NCBI GenBank assembly: GCA_031283505.1
Contig: JAITBO010000132.1
Location: 1 to 7,480, forward strand
Reading direction: 5' to 3'
DNA: 7,480 nt
From: Treponema sp.
GTDB lineage: Bacteria > Spirochaetota > Spirochaetia > Treponematales > Breznakiellaceae
A program made the translations under genes and the position numbers. Positions 1-6,277 of the stretch are shown here, piece after piece. Under the pieces are notes generated by a model. It had not been told where the DNA came from. It saw nothing but the letters and a program-made list of their open reading frames with translations, and ran no database searches. Every line of letters begins with the position of its first letter. The stretch's first letter is position 1.

Positions 1-107
1 CGCCGCAAAAAAACCCGGAAAATATGTCAATAATAAGCCGTAGGCTCTTACAGTTTTTCAGGCTTTCAGCATACAAAACGATATAAGAACAAGAGATTTC
101 CCTTATC

Positions 108-231
108 TAGTGTCTGTCCGCAAAGCCGGTTACTTTGTGGACAGACCTTGCATTTTCTCACCTAAAGGTTACGAAAATGCAGATTTTAAGGTAGTCTGTC
201 CATAATGTGTCTACATTATGGACAGACACTA
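108..231. repeat. MITE-like element of nested hairpins with TA ends
   Basis: The outer ends are a perfect 12-bp inverted repeat: TAGTGTCTGTCC at 108-119 and GGACAGACACTA at 220-231. Each end is also half of its own hairpin. On the left, 112-125 pairs with 133-146 (14 bp with one G-T pair). On the right, GTCTGTCCATAATGT (194-208) pairs perfectly with 213-227 around a 4-base loop. Between them TGCATTTTC (149-157) pairs with GAAAATGCA (173-181), enclosing ACCTAAAGGT (160-169). There is no room for a protein. Short length, terminal inverted repeats, terminal TA and strong folding fit a miniature non-autonomous element of the kind moved by IS630/mariner-type transposases, which duplicate TA. The structure is seen directly; mobility and family are inference. 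A structured RNA or bidirectional terminator cluster is the alternative. Confidence 0.55.
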
Positions 232-284
232 TGTAGTCCGTGCGTTGTAATTTCTTACCCTGTAATGAATTACGTGGGACTACA
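232..284. repeat. Imperfect palindrome next to the MITE-like element
   Basis: TGTAGTCC (232-239) pairs with GGACTACA (277-284), and inside it GTAATT (247-252) pairs with AATTAC (268-273). The arms are separated by unequal internal loops. The word TGTAGTCCGT recurs at 299-308, followed by TAGTCCG. It starts one base after the MITE-like element ends, so it may be part of a composite element or an older insertion into which that element moved. No coding role is visible. Confidence 0.35.
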
Positions 285-737
285 GCCATAGGCCCATTTG
301 TAGTCCGTATAGTCCGAGCGTGCGGCCTCACAAACGGCCCATCCAATTGACCGGCGGGGCCGAGGCACACTGCGAGGTACATTACTCCCCCTGTTACTCT
401 CATATTGACCAGGGCAACGTCATTTAAAAATCCGTGATCGGGAAAGCCTCTACAAGTCCCTTTCGCAGGGGGCAACCCTTCATTCGAGACAATTCTGAAA
501 GTCCTGTCTTCCCTGGGATTCGGCATACGGCTTATTCCAGTATCCGGTGAAACATGACAGATGAATTCCCGGCAGCCGGTTACTTAGTAACCCGCCCCCT
601 CCGGGGCCGTCCCGGGTCATACCGGGAAAACGCGCCCTATCATTTTGCCGATGTCAGCAAGATAATAAGGCGGCATAAGCGGCGCTGGCCAATCACGCCG
701 ATAAACCCGATAACCTTCAAGAGCCGTATGGAAGTCA
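285..737. other. Intergenic stretch with no defensible gene
   Basis: Two open frames cross this stretch: a minus-strand frame of 122 codons (158-526) and a plus-strand frame of 76 codons (554-784). Neither product resembles a family I recognise and neither start has a Shine-Dalgarno sequence. The C-terminal part of the first lies in the palindromic repeats at 158-284, while the second runs through the TM2-gene promoter, so both look accidental. They could be remnants of a decayed gene. Small hairpins are visible: GGTTAC/GTAACC (578-583/587-592) and CCCC/GGGG (596-599/603-606). The 11-mer GCCGGTTACTT occurs at both 125-135 and 575-585. The first 107 bases of the window likewise show no gene, only a weak AGCC/GGCT hairpin (35-46) followed by a T run (54-58). 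Confidence 0.5.
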
Positions 738-766
738 TCGACATCGCAATAAATTCTTGTTATAGT
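738..766 (+). promoter_or_regulatory. Sigma70-type promoter for the TM2 gene
   Basis: TCGACA at 738-743 (5 of 6 matches to TTGACA) is followed by a 17-base spacer and TATAGT at 761-766 (5 of 6 matches to TATAAT). Transcription would begin near 773, giving a leader of about 40 bases before the ATG at 814. Position, spacing and orientation all fit the downstream gene. Confidence 0.65.
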
Positions 767-813
767 ATTTTGGTCCATTTGTAGATCACCACCGAATTTT
801 GGGGGGAATTGGG

Positions 814-1311
814 ATGTATAGCGTCGGTTTAGCGTATCTGTTCTGGCTTATATCGGGATTCGGCGCCCTGGGATTTCACCGTTTTTACCTGGGGAAGATT
901 CCCACCGGGCTGCTTTGGATGTGTACCGGAGGGCTGGGGATGGTTGGAGCCATCTACGATTTCTTTACCCTGGCCGGACAGGTGCGGGAAGCCAATATCA
1001 GAAACGCGGTTTTTACCGGACAGAGAGCTTCGCGTCAAAATTGGCGTTATGTACACGATGGGGATGCCCGGATTGTACACCCCAAGGAAAGCGTCGAGCG
1101 CGCCATTCTGAGGCTGGCGAAACAAAACAAAGGCGTTCTGACGGCCAGCGAAGTGGCCCTGGAAGCCAATATCCCCCTGGAGACCGCCAAAAAAGACCTG
1201 GACGCCCTGGTTTCCAAAGGTTTCGCCGAAATCCGGGTCCGCAAATCCGGCACCCTGGTCTACACCCTGCCTGAACTCATGGACAGTGATTCGCCCCTGG
1301 AGGATTTTTAA
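814..1311 (+). CDS. TM2-domain membrane protein with C-terminal winged-helix-like domain
   Basis: This is a 165-residue protein. Residues 4-27 and 29-53 form two hydrophobic segments joined by a GFHRFYLGK turn (20-28), with a second-helix end of the form GAIYDFF (45-51). That is the TM2 signature (GxHRFYLG, then a Gly-rich helix ending in D). A polar linker (54-90) leads to residues 92-155, which read as a small winged helix-turn-helix: SVERAILRLAKQNKGVLTAS, then a recognition-helix-like stretch around 121-135 and a beta-hairpin wing (137-151). The frame is open from a TTG at 799, but ATG 814 is preferred because GGGGGGA (801-807) lies 6 bases upstream. The domain calls are from family knowledge. 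A membrane-tethered regulator or sensor is inference, and no ligand or target is evident. It is transcribed alone, convergent with mutS2. Confidence 0.85.
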   Translation: MYSVGLAYLFWLISGFGALGFHRFYLGKIPTGLLWMCTGGLGMVGAIYDFFTLAGQVREANIRNAVFTGQRASRQNWRYVHDGDARIVHPKESVERAILRLAKQNKGVLTASEVALEANIPLETAKKDLDALVSKGFAEIRVRKSGTLVYTLPELMDSDSPLEDF

Positions 1312-1329
1312 AGGGCCGCCGCCTTTTTT
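1310..1329 (+). terminator. Weak intrinsic terminator after the TM2 gene
   Basis: AAAGG (1310-1314) overlaps the stop codon and pairs with CCTTT (1322-1326) around a GC-rich 7-base loop, ending in a run of six T (1324-1329). The stem is short, so termination may be partial. The large hairpin about 80 bases downstream may help block read-through into mutS2. Confidence 0.35.
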
Positions 1330-1358
1330 GATCTGGATGTTTTTGCTCCCGGGAATTT

Positions 1359-1486
1359 GGGCGCATCCGGCGCTCACGCCGGACCGGGCTATCCGCTTCA
1401 ATTCCTCGTGCTTTCAGGCGGAACGCCTACAAGCGTTCCGCCTGAAAGCCCTGCGGGATTTCCGCTTCTATCCCTTGCGCTTTGCT
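1359..1486. repeat. Dispersed intergenic repeat, long copy
   Basis: This non-coding block lies between the convergent TM2 and mutS2 genes. It starts with GGGCGCATC (1359-1367), overlapping a 7-bp hairpin TCCGGCG/CGCCGGA (1366-1372/1377-1383). It has a near-duplicated internal word (TCCGCTTCAATTCC at 1393-1406; TCCGCTTCTATCCC at 1461-1474) flanking a perfect 17-bp hairpin, and it ends with CTATCCCTTGCGCTTTGCT (1468-1486). The first and last words recur in the same order upstream of the operon at 6205-6257, and CGCCGGACCG (1377-1386) recurs there inverted. That makes a repeat family more likely than chance. Confidence 0.5.
1410..1449. other. Perfect 17-bp hairpin in the convergent gap
   Basis: GCTTTCAGGCGGAACGC (1410-1426) pairs without mismatch with 1433-1449 around the loop CTACAA. 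It lies 98 bases past the TM2 stop and 97 bases past the mutS2 stop, so it would form in both read-through transcripts. Neither side has a T run, so it is not a classical intrinsic terminator. It may stabilise 3' ends, act as a block between converging polymerases, or simply be the core of the repeat that contains it. Confidence 0.6.
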
Positions 1487-1545
1487 GTACGATACGATCT
1501 CCCGCCGGGAAGCAAAATCACATTTTCTCATAGCCGACTCCCGGT

Positions 1546-3936
1546 TCACTTTAAAATGACCTCGGTCCTGCCGAAGCCGCCCAGTTCGGGGCGGGAGAAG
1601 TAGTAGTCCGCCACCTGGCTCTGGTGTTTCAGGAACTCGTGGACCCCTTTCTGCAAAACGCCGTCCCCTTTGCCGTGGACTACCGAGAATTCGTGCAGGC
1701 CCGCCAGGACAGCGGCGTCGATTTGGCGTTCCAGGGTTTCCAGAGCTTCGTCCAGGCGCATCCCCCGGAGGCTGAGTTCGAACTGGGCCCGGGTTTCGCC
1801 CGACAAATCGGTCTGGACGATGAGGGGGGACGGCGGGGCTTTGGCCCGGAGAGGAACGGGAATGAGGTCCCCTTCGTCAAAGGTCATTCTGAGGGAACCG
1901 ATCTCCACGACCCACCTTCCCTTCTTGTCCGGCCTGAGGACGGTTCCCCGGCGCTTATTCTCCCCGGCCAGGACCTCCGCGCCGGCCTGTATCACGGCGA
2001 TCCCCATCTCTTCCTCCGCGTCCGGGCGGCGGCGTTCCTCCCGGAGGAGGGCCGTTTCCGCGTCCAGGGCCGCGTCTTCGGCGTTGGCTTTTTCTTCCAT
2101 TTCCTTAAGGAATTCCTTCACCTTCAGGGTTTTTTCCCGGTTTATCTCCCCTTCTTTGAGTTCCCGGACCAGATTCTCAAGTTTTTTCCGGCTTTCCGAA
2201 AGAAAGGCGCGCAAGTTCCCCACACCGCCCTCTTTTATGATGAGTTCCCGCTGCCTAAGCCTGAGTTCCCTCAGATCGGCCCGCCGCCGCTCCTCCCTAA
2301 GCTTTTGGGTTTCCGCCCTGGCTTCCGAAGCGGCAACGTCCAGGTCCCGGTGTTTTTGTTTGAGTTCCCTAATAAGGGTGGAGACATCCGACCGTTCCTC
2401 CGCAAGATAGGAGCGGGCGCCCCGGACGATCTCCGGGGGAAGGCCGTTCCTGGCGGCAATATCCACGGCCCGGCTTTCACCGGGGATGCCCATGACGATG
2501 CGGTAGGTGGGGGACAGGGTTTGGCCGTCGAATTCCACCGAGGCGTTCTCCACCTTTGGCCGGGAATAGCCGTAGTTCTTGAGTATCCCGTGATGGGTGG
2601 TGACCACGGCGAGGCAGCCCTTTCCGGTGAGGTAGTCCAGAATGGCCATGGCGATAGCGCCCCCCTCTTCCGGGTCCGTGCCCGAACCCAGTTCGTCCAG
2701 AAGCGCCAGGGAGTTTTCTCCCGCCACGCCGGTTATGGCGGCGATGTTGGTCATGTGGGCGGAGAAGGTGGACAGGGACTGGCTCAAGGACTGCTCGTCC
2801 CCTATGTCCGCGTAAACCCCGTCAAAGACCGGGAGAACCGTGCCGTCGTCCGCCGGCAGGGCAAGGCCGAACTGGTTCATCAGGGCAAAGAGGCCCAGGG
2901 TTTTCAGGGCCACGGTCTTGCCCCCCGTATTGGGGCCGGTGATGATCACCGTCCGGGTATTCATGACAAAATCGACGGGTACGGCCCCGCTCCCCAAAAG
3001 GGGATGCCTGGCACGCAGCAGGACCGGAGCTGTGGAATCCGGGGCGGCGGCTTCCCCGGCGAAATTGCCCCGGATGTCCCGGGAATACCGGGCGCGAGCG
3101 CGGAGGGTTTCGAGGGTTATGATCCCATTGTGGAAATCCCCCAGTGGCCGGCGGCCCTCCTTTAAACGGACGGTCAGTTCCCGGAAGACCCGGCGTATCT
3201 CGGCCTCAAGCCGCCGCTCCTCAATAAGAATGTCGTTGTTCTTTTCGATCACCTCATCGGGTTCCACAAAGAGGGTTTGCCCTGTGGCGGAAACTTCGTG
3301 AACAATGCCCCTGATGCGGCCCTGAAAATTGGCCTTGAGCGCCAAAACCATGCGACCGTCCCGCTGGGAAGGCACGGTGGATTGGAGCATACGCCGGGTC
3401 TCTTCGTTGTTCGTATACCCCGCTGCCAGGGCGTCCAGTTCCCCTTTTAATGACTGAATCCGCCGTTTTATGTCCCGGAATTCCGGCAGGTCCCTGAGTT
3501 TGCCGTCCCGGTCCAGAATACGGAACACTTCCCTAGTCAGGGCGGAACAATCGGGAATATCCCCGGTCAGATCGGAGAGGGACCCCGCAGGGGACGGCTC
3601 CGGGGAAGATGGGCAGAGCCACTTTTTAAAAGCTTCCCCCCGTTCAAGGAAGACGCCCAGGGCATAGGCTTCGTCCTGCTCCAGAACCGCCCCTTCAATC
3701 TCCAGCTTTGCCAGCGCCCCGGCTATGTCCGGAAGGCTTTCCTGGGGTTCCCCCTCCCCGGAGTTAAGCCGGTCCAGGATGCGGGAAACCCGGAGTTTAA
3801 GATCCCGGACGACCGGAGGCTCCCGCAGGGGCAGGTCCGCAAGGATGAGCCGGGCCGCTTCCTCACTCAGGGCACAGGATGCAACCTGGGCGCATATAAC
3901 GTCAAATTCCAGAAGCTTCAGGGTTTTTTCGTTCAT
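1546..3936 (-). CDS. mutS2: MutS2 ATPase with Smr domain
   Basis: This is a 796-residue protein, full length for MutS2. After an N-terminal helical core and clamp region (1-300) comes the MutS-type ATPase: Walker A GPNTGGKT (334-341), the DIGDEQSLSQSLSTFSAHM block (from 377), Walker B LALLDELGSGTDP (410-422) and the TTHHG switch (446-450). A long charged coiled coil covers about 510-645, then a KOW-like beta segment (652-694), then a C-terminal Smr domain (720-796) with HGKGDG (754-759). As usual for MutS2, the MutS1 mismatch-recognition domain is absent. MutS2 was first tied to suppression of recombination; in Bacillus subtilis it splits collided ribosomes. The Smr motif reads LSLRG, with Ser722 where family members usually have Asp (LDLRG). 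The start ATG has only a weak GAGA behind it. It is the last gene of the operon, 39 bp after rsgA. Confidence 0.96.
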   Translation of the reverse strand: MNEKTLKLLEFDVICAQVASCALSEEAARLILADLPLREPPVVRDLKLRVSRILDRLNSGEGEPQESLPDIAGALAKLEIEGAVLEQDEAYALGVFLERGEAFKKWLCPSSPEPSPAGSLSDLTGDIPDCSALTREVFRILDRDGKLRDLPEFRDIKRRIQSLKGELDALAAGYTNNEETRRMLQSTVPSQRDGRMVLALKANFQGRIRGIVHEVSATGQTLFVEPDEVIEKNNDILIEERRLEAEIRRVFRELTVRLKEGRRPLGDFHNGIITLETLRARARYSRDIRGNFAGEAAAPDSTAPVLLRARHPLLGSGAVPVDFVMNTRTVIITGPNTGGKTVALKTLGLFALMNQFGLALPADDGTVLPVFDGVYADIGDEQSLSQSLSTFSAHMTNIAAITGVAGENSLALLDELGSGTDPEEGGAIAMAILDYLTGKGCLAVVTTHHGILKNYGYSRPKVENASVEFDGQTLSPTYRIVMGIPGESRAVDIAARNGLPPEIVRGARSYLAEERSDVSTLIRELKQKHRDLDVAASEARAETQKLREERRRADLRELRLRQRELIIKEGGVGNLRAFLSESRKKLENLVRELKEGEINREKTLKVKEFLKEMEEKANAEDAALDAETALLREERRRPDAEEEMGIAVIQAGAEVLAGENKRRGTVLRPDKKGRWVVEIGSLRMTFDEGDLIPVPLRAKAPPSPLIVQTDLSGETRAQFELSLRGMRLDEALETLERQIDAAVLAGLHEFSVVHGKGDGVLQKGVHEFLKHQSQVADYYFSRPELGGFGRTEVILK

Positions 3937-3975
3937 TCTCAGGTTACCGGTTATTCATCAGCTAAGGATGACGTT

Positions 3976-4968
3976 TCAAAAGTCCGATTTTAAAACGCCA
4001 GCCGTTTTTCCCGCTAATTCATCCTTGATTCGGAGGAAACTTTCGTACCTGTCTTCGTGGATGACCCCCGCGTGTACGGCTTCCATGATCTTGCACCCCG
4101 GTTCCGTGCGGTGGGCGCAGGAAAGGCCGAAGCTGCACTTCCCCGCAAGGGGGGCAAATTCCCTCATGTAAAACTCCACCTCGCCGGAAGAAATCCCGTC
4201 CGGAAGGAACCGGCGTATGCCGGGGGTGTCGATAAACCCGGCGTATTGTCCCGGACGCCCCGGATTCTCCGGCCCCCCAAAAAGCACAGACATGGAAGTA
4301 ACGTGGTTACCCCGGTCGTACTTTTCATTGATGCCTCCGGTTTTCTGCCCGGCTCCCGGAAGAAGGACATTGATAAGGCTGGATTTTCCCACTCCGGACT
4401 GACCTACCAGCGCCGAAAGGCGGCCCGCGGCGGCTTTCCGCAGTTCCTCCAGCCCCTCGCCGGTCCTAGCCGAAACCCTGAGGACAGGATACCCTATATG
4501 GTGGAAGTCCTCAAGCCGCTCCTCTATGTCCGCGTCCCCCAAAAAGAGATCCCACTTGTTGCAAACGATCCATGCAGGAATGCGGGCTATGTCCGCCTGA
4601 AGAAGAAGCCGGTCCAGGAACCGGGGCCGCCAGGGGGGAGAAGCCGGGGTGCAGACGCAGAAAACGGCGTCGATGTTGGCCGCCAGAATTTGGGAAGCCA
4701 CGGACCGGTTGCGGTCAAAACCCTGCTGGTTAAGCCGGGTAAGCCGGTTCCGCCGGGCCTCCACCGCCAGAATAAGGCCCTTTTCCGGATGGGACGGGTC
4801 CCATTCCAGACTTACCCAATCCCCGGGCGCAAGGGGGTTGTAGAAGCCCTCGATCCCTTTAAGAACCTTCCCCTTGATCCGGCACTCCAGTTCCCGCCCG
4901 TCCTCGACACGAACGGTAAAGATGTTCCGGGACCCCCGGATCACCAGGCCCCTGGCCGCGCCGCTCAT
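3976..4968 (-). CDS. rsgA: Ribosome small subunit-dependent GTPase A
   Basis: This is a 330-residue, circularly permuted GTPase that binds the 30S subunit late in assembly and releases assembly factors on GTP hydrolysis. An OB-fold occupies about 1-70. The G motifs then appear in permuted order: NKWD (G4, 137-140), SA (G5, 166-167), GQSGVGKSS (G1, 189-197), RGNHVTS (G2-like, 219-225) and DTPG (G3, 247-250). The C-terminal zinc site is C278-x5-C284-x-H286-x5-C292. The frame is open far upstream, but ATG 4968 is chosen for three reasons: it begins the OB-fold, GGGGGA (4974-4979) lies 5 bases upstream, and its ATGA overlaps the murI stop (4965-4968), which suggests translational coupling. The Cys-x5-Cys spacing is one residue longer than the x4 I recall in the Escherichia and Bacillus proteins. 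Confidence 0.96.
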   Translation of the reverse strand: MSGAARGLVIRGSRNIFTVRVEDGRELECRIKGKVLKGIEGFYNPLAPGDWVSLEWDPSHPEKGLILAVEARRNRLTRLNQQGFDRNRSVASQILAANIDAVFCVCTPASPPWRPRFLDRLLLQADIARIPAWIVCNKWDLFLGDADIEERLEDFHHIGYPVLRVSARTGEGLEELRKAAAGRLSALVGQSGVGKSSLINVLLPGAGQKTGGINEKYDRGNHVTSMSVLFGGPENPGRPGQYAGFIDTPGIRRFLPDGISSGEVEFYMREFAPLAGKCSFGLSCAHRTEPGCKIMEAVHAGVIHEDRYESFLRIKDELAGKTAGVLKSDF

Positions 4969-5792
4969 AGGGGTCCCCCGAAAGCGCGGAGGGTAAGGCC
5001 GAATTCCCGGGCCCGGACCCGCCAAACGCCATCCTCCGCCGCCGGGCCGGTAACGACCAGAAAACCCTCCGGCGCGCATGAGGGCGACGCACCGGTTCCA
5101 GGCCGGGCGCAGAGGCCTCCCTGATCCAGGACGGTTTCTATGCGCCGGGAAACCCCTTCCATGGAATCGTAGACCTTGATGCCGGACCCGGCAGCCGCCT
5201 TGAATTCCTCCAGCAAAAAGAGGAAGTGGGTGCAACCCAGGACCAGGGCGTCGGCGCCCCGGCTTCTGAAATAATCCACATAAGGTTCCACAACCCCCCG
5301 GCGTTCCGCCGCCGCCGCCCCGGAATGGCGGTATTCCACCCATTCCACAAGCTCCGGGGCCGCCAGGGTGACAAGCTCGCAGTCCGCCCCGTACCGGGCG
5401 GCAAGCTCCCCTGTACAAGGATCCGCCACCGTCCGCTCCGTTCCCAGAACGCCGATCCGGCGGCTTACGCTGCCCGTCACCGCAGGCTTTACCGCCGGGA
5501 TAGTCCCCACAAAGGGGAGACCCGGAAAAGCCGCCCTGAGAACCCCCAGGGCCGACACCGAGGCGGTATTGCAGACCAGAGCGGCAAGTTTGGGACGGAA
5601 CACTTCCAGGAGGGAAGCCGTAAGGGAGGTGAGGGCGGCGGCTAGTTCGTCCCTGTCCCTGGGTCCGTAGGGAAAATTCGCCCGGTCCGCCGTGTAAACA
5701 AGAGGCTCCCCAGGATTACGGCGGTGAAAAAAGCGGCAGTACGGAAGCCCTCCCATACCGGAATCCAGAAATAGAACAGGCCGCTGGTCCAT
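4965..5792 (-). CDS. murI: Glutamate racemase
   Basis: This is a 275-residue enzyme that interconverts L- and D-glutamate without a cofactor, supplying D-Glu for peptidoglycan in the cytoplasm. Family landmarks are all present: the first-strand motif DSGMGG (10-15) with its acidic residue, PYG (41-43), CNTAS (74-78) with the first catalytic Cys74, and GCTH (186-189) with the second catalytic Cys187 and His189. Length is normal for MurI; an aspartate racemase is the only realistic alternative, and the motifs favour glutamate. The ATG lies 2 bp after the stop of the upstream cysteine-rich gene and has no clear Shine-Dalgarno sequence, so translation probably depends on coupling. Its own stop overlaps the rsgA start. 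Confidence 0.94.
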   Translation of the reverse strand: MDQRPVLFLDSGMGGLPYCRFFHRRNPGEPLVYTADRANFPYGPRDRDELAAALTSLTASLLEVFRPKLAALVCNTASVSALGVLRAAFPGLPFVGTIPAVKPAVTGSVSRRIGVLGTERTVADPCTGELAARYGADCELVTLAAPELVEWVEYRHSGAAAAERRGVVEPYVDYFRSRGADALVLGCTHFLFLLEEFKAAAGSGIKVYDSMEGVSRRIETVLDQGGLCARPGTGASPSCAPEGFLVVTGPAAEDGVWRVRAREFGLTLRAFGGPL

Positions 5793-5794
5793 AC

Positions 5795-6088
5795 TTATTT
5801 GAACAAACCGTCAAAAGCCGACCGGGCAGAGGCCGCCGCGTTCCGGGCATCCTGTTCCCCGGCAGTGGCGGAACGGAATCTGGGGTCCAGGGAAAACCAG
5901 TCGCAGAAATTCCCCCGTTCCTTGTCCGCCACTGGTTCGGCATGGGATTCCCCGCAGTCCCCCCGGAAGCCGGGAAGATAGAAGCGGCAATTCCGGCATG
6001 AACGCAGATCCTTGCCGCACCGGGCGCAACGGAAAGAACGCCCCAGAGGTTCGCTTTCATCAACAGGAGAACCGCAAAACCAACACAT
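5795..6088 (-). CDS. Conserved eight-cysteine zinc-ribbon-type protein
   Basis: This is a 97-residue protein with Cys pairs at 2/5, 21/24 and 31/34 plus single Cys 45 and 62. The pairs read CWFC, CARC and CRNC, the last within DLRSCRNCRFY (27-37). A conserved-looking block PVADKERGNFCDWF (52-65) follows, then a low-complexity Ala/Arg-rich tail. The CxxC pairs suggest two zinc sites. I recognise the pattern as a conserved uncharacterised family but know no function for it. ATG 6088 is preferred because the cysteine module begins there. A longer form from ATG 6154 (119 residues) is possible, since neither start has a strong ribosome-binding site. It is first in the operon and 2 bp before murI. 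Confidence 0.7.
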   Translation of the reverse strand: MCWFCGSPVDESEPLGRSFRCARCGKDLRSCRNCRFYLPGFRGDCGESHAEPVADKERGNFCDWFSLDPRFRSATAGEQDARNAAASARSAFDGLFK

Positions 6089-6204
6089 ATATCCATCATA
6101 CCCCGTCAGAGGGAATTTGCAAAGAGCGGCCTCGCTTTTTTTGGATAAACCCATAAAATTGGCGTCCCGGTGCAGTTAAACCCGTAGATTCTTCTTTAAT
6201 ATCC

Positions 6205-6257
6205 GGGCGCATCAGACCCTCCGGTCCGGCGCCCCTCCTATCCCTTGTGCGTTTGCT
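6205..6257. repeat. Dispersed intergenic repeat, short copy
   Basis: GGGCGC (6205-6210) pairs with GCGCCC (6229-6234), and inside it GACC (6215-6218) pairs with GGTC (6223-6226). The block shares GGGCGCATC (6205-6213) and the end word CTATCCCTTGTGCGTTTGCT (6238-6257; one mismatch and one extra base) with the copy at 1359-1486, in the same order and orientation. It also carries CGGTCCGGCG (6222-6231), the inverse of a word in that copy. The central hairpin section of the long copy is missing here. It lies upstream of the operon's first gene. Confidence 0.45.
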
Positions 6258-6264
6258 TTCCCTT

Positions 6265-6277
6265 GGGGTCAGACCCC
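6265..6277. repeat. GGGGTC-A-GACCCC palindrome
   Basis: GGGGTC and GACCCC form a perfect 6-bp inverted repeat around one central A. It could be an operator half-site pair or a small repeat. No partner protein is encoded nearby that would support an operator call. Confidence 0.3.

Noticed and set aside
108..308. CRISPR array
   Set aside because: The recurring words are inverted repeats rather than evenly spaced direct repeats with unique spacers, and no cas gene is present.
158..526. Minus-strand frame of 122 codons
   Set aside because: No Shine-Dalgarno sequence, no recognisable family, and the C-terminal part is made of palindromic repeat.
554..784. Plus-strand frame of 76 codons
   Set aside because: No ribosome-binding site or family match, and it runs through the TM2-gene promoter.
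1624..3165. Plus-strand open frame of 513 codons
   Set aside because: It is antisense to mutS2, whose ATPase and Smr motifs are unmistakable. The plus-strand product is low-complexity (Gly, Phe, Pro, His rich) and typical of an open shadow frame in GC-rich DNA.
4057..5124. Plus-strand open frame of 355 codons
   Set aside because: It is antisense to rsgA and the end of murI, both firmly identified, and its product has no recognisable motifs.
4969..5418. N-terminal extension of rsgA in the same open frame
   Set aside because: The extension lies within murI, is not RsgA-like, and ATG 4968 has a ribosome-binding site and the ATGA overlap.
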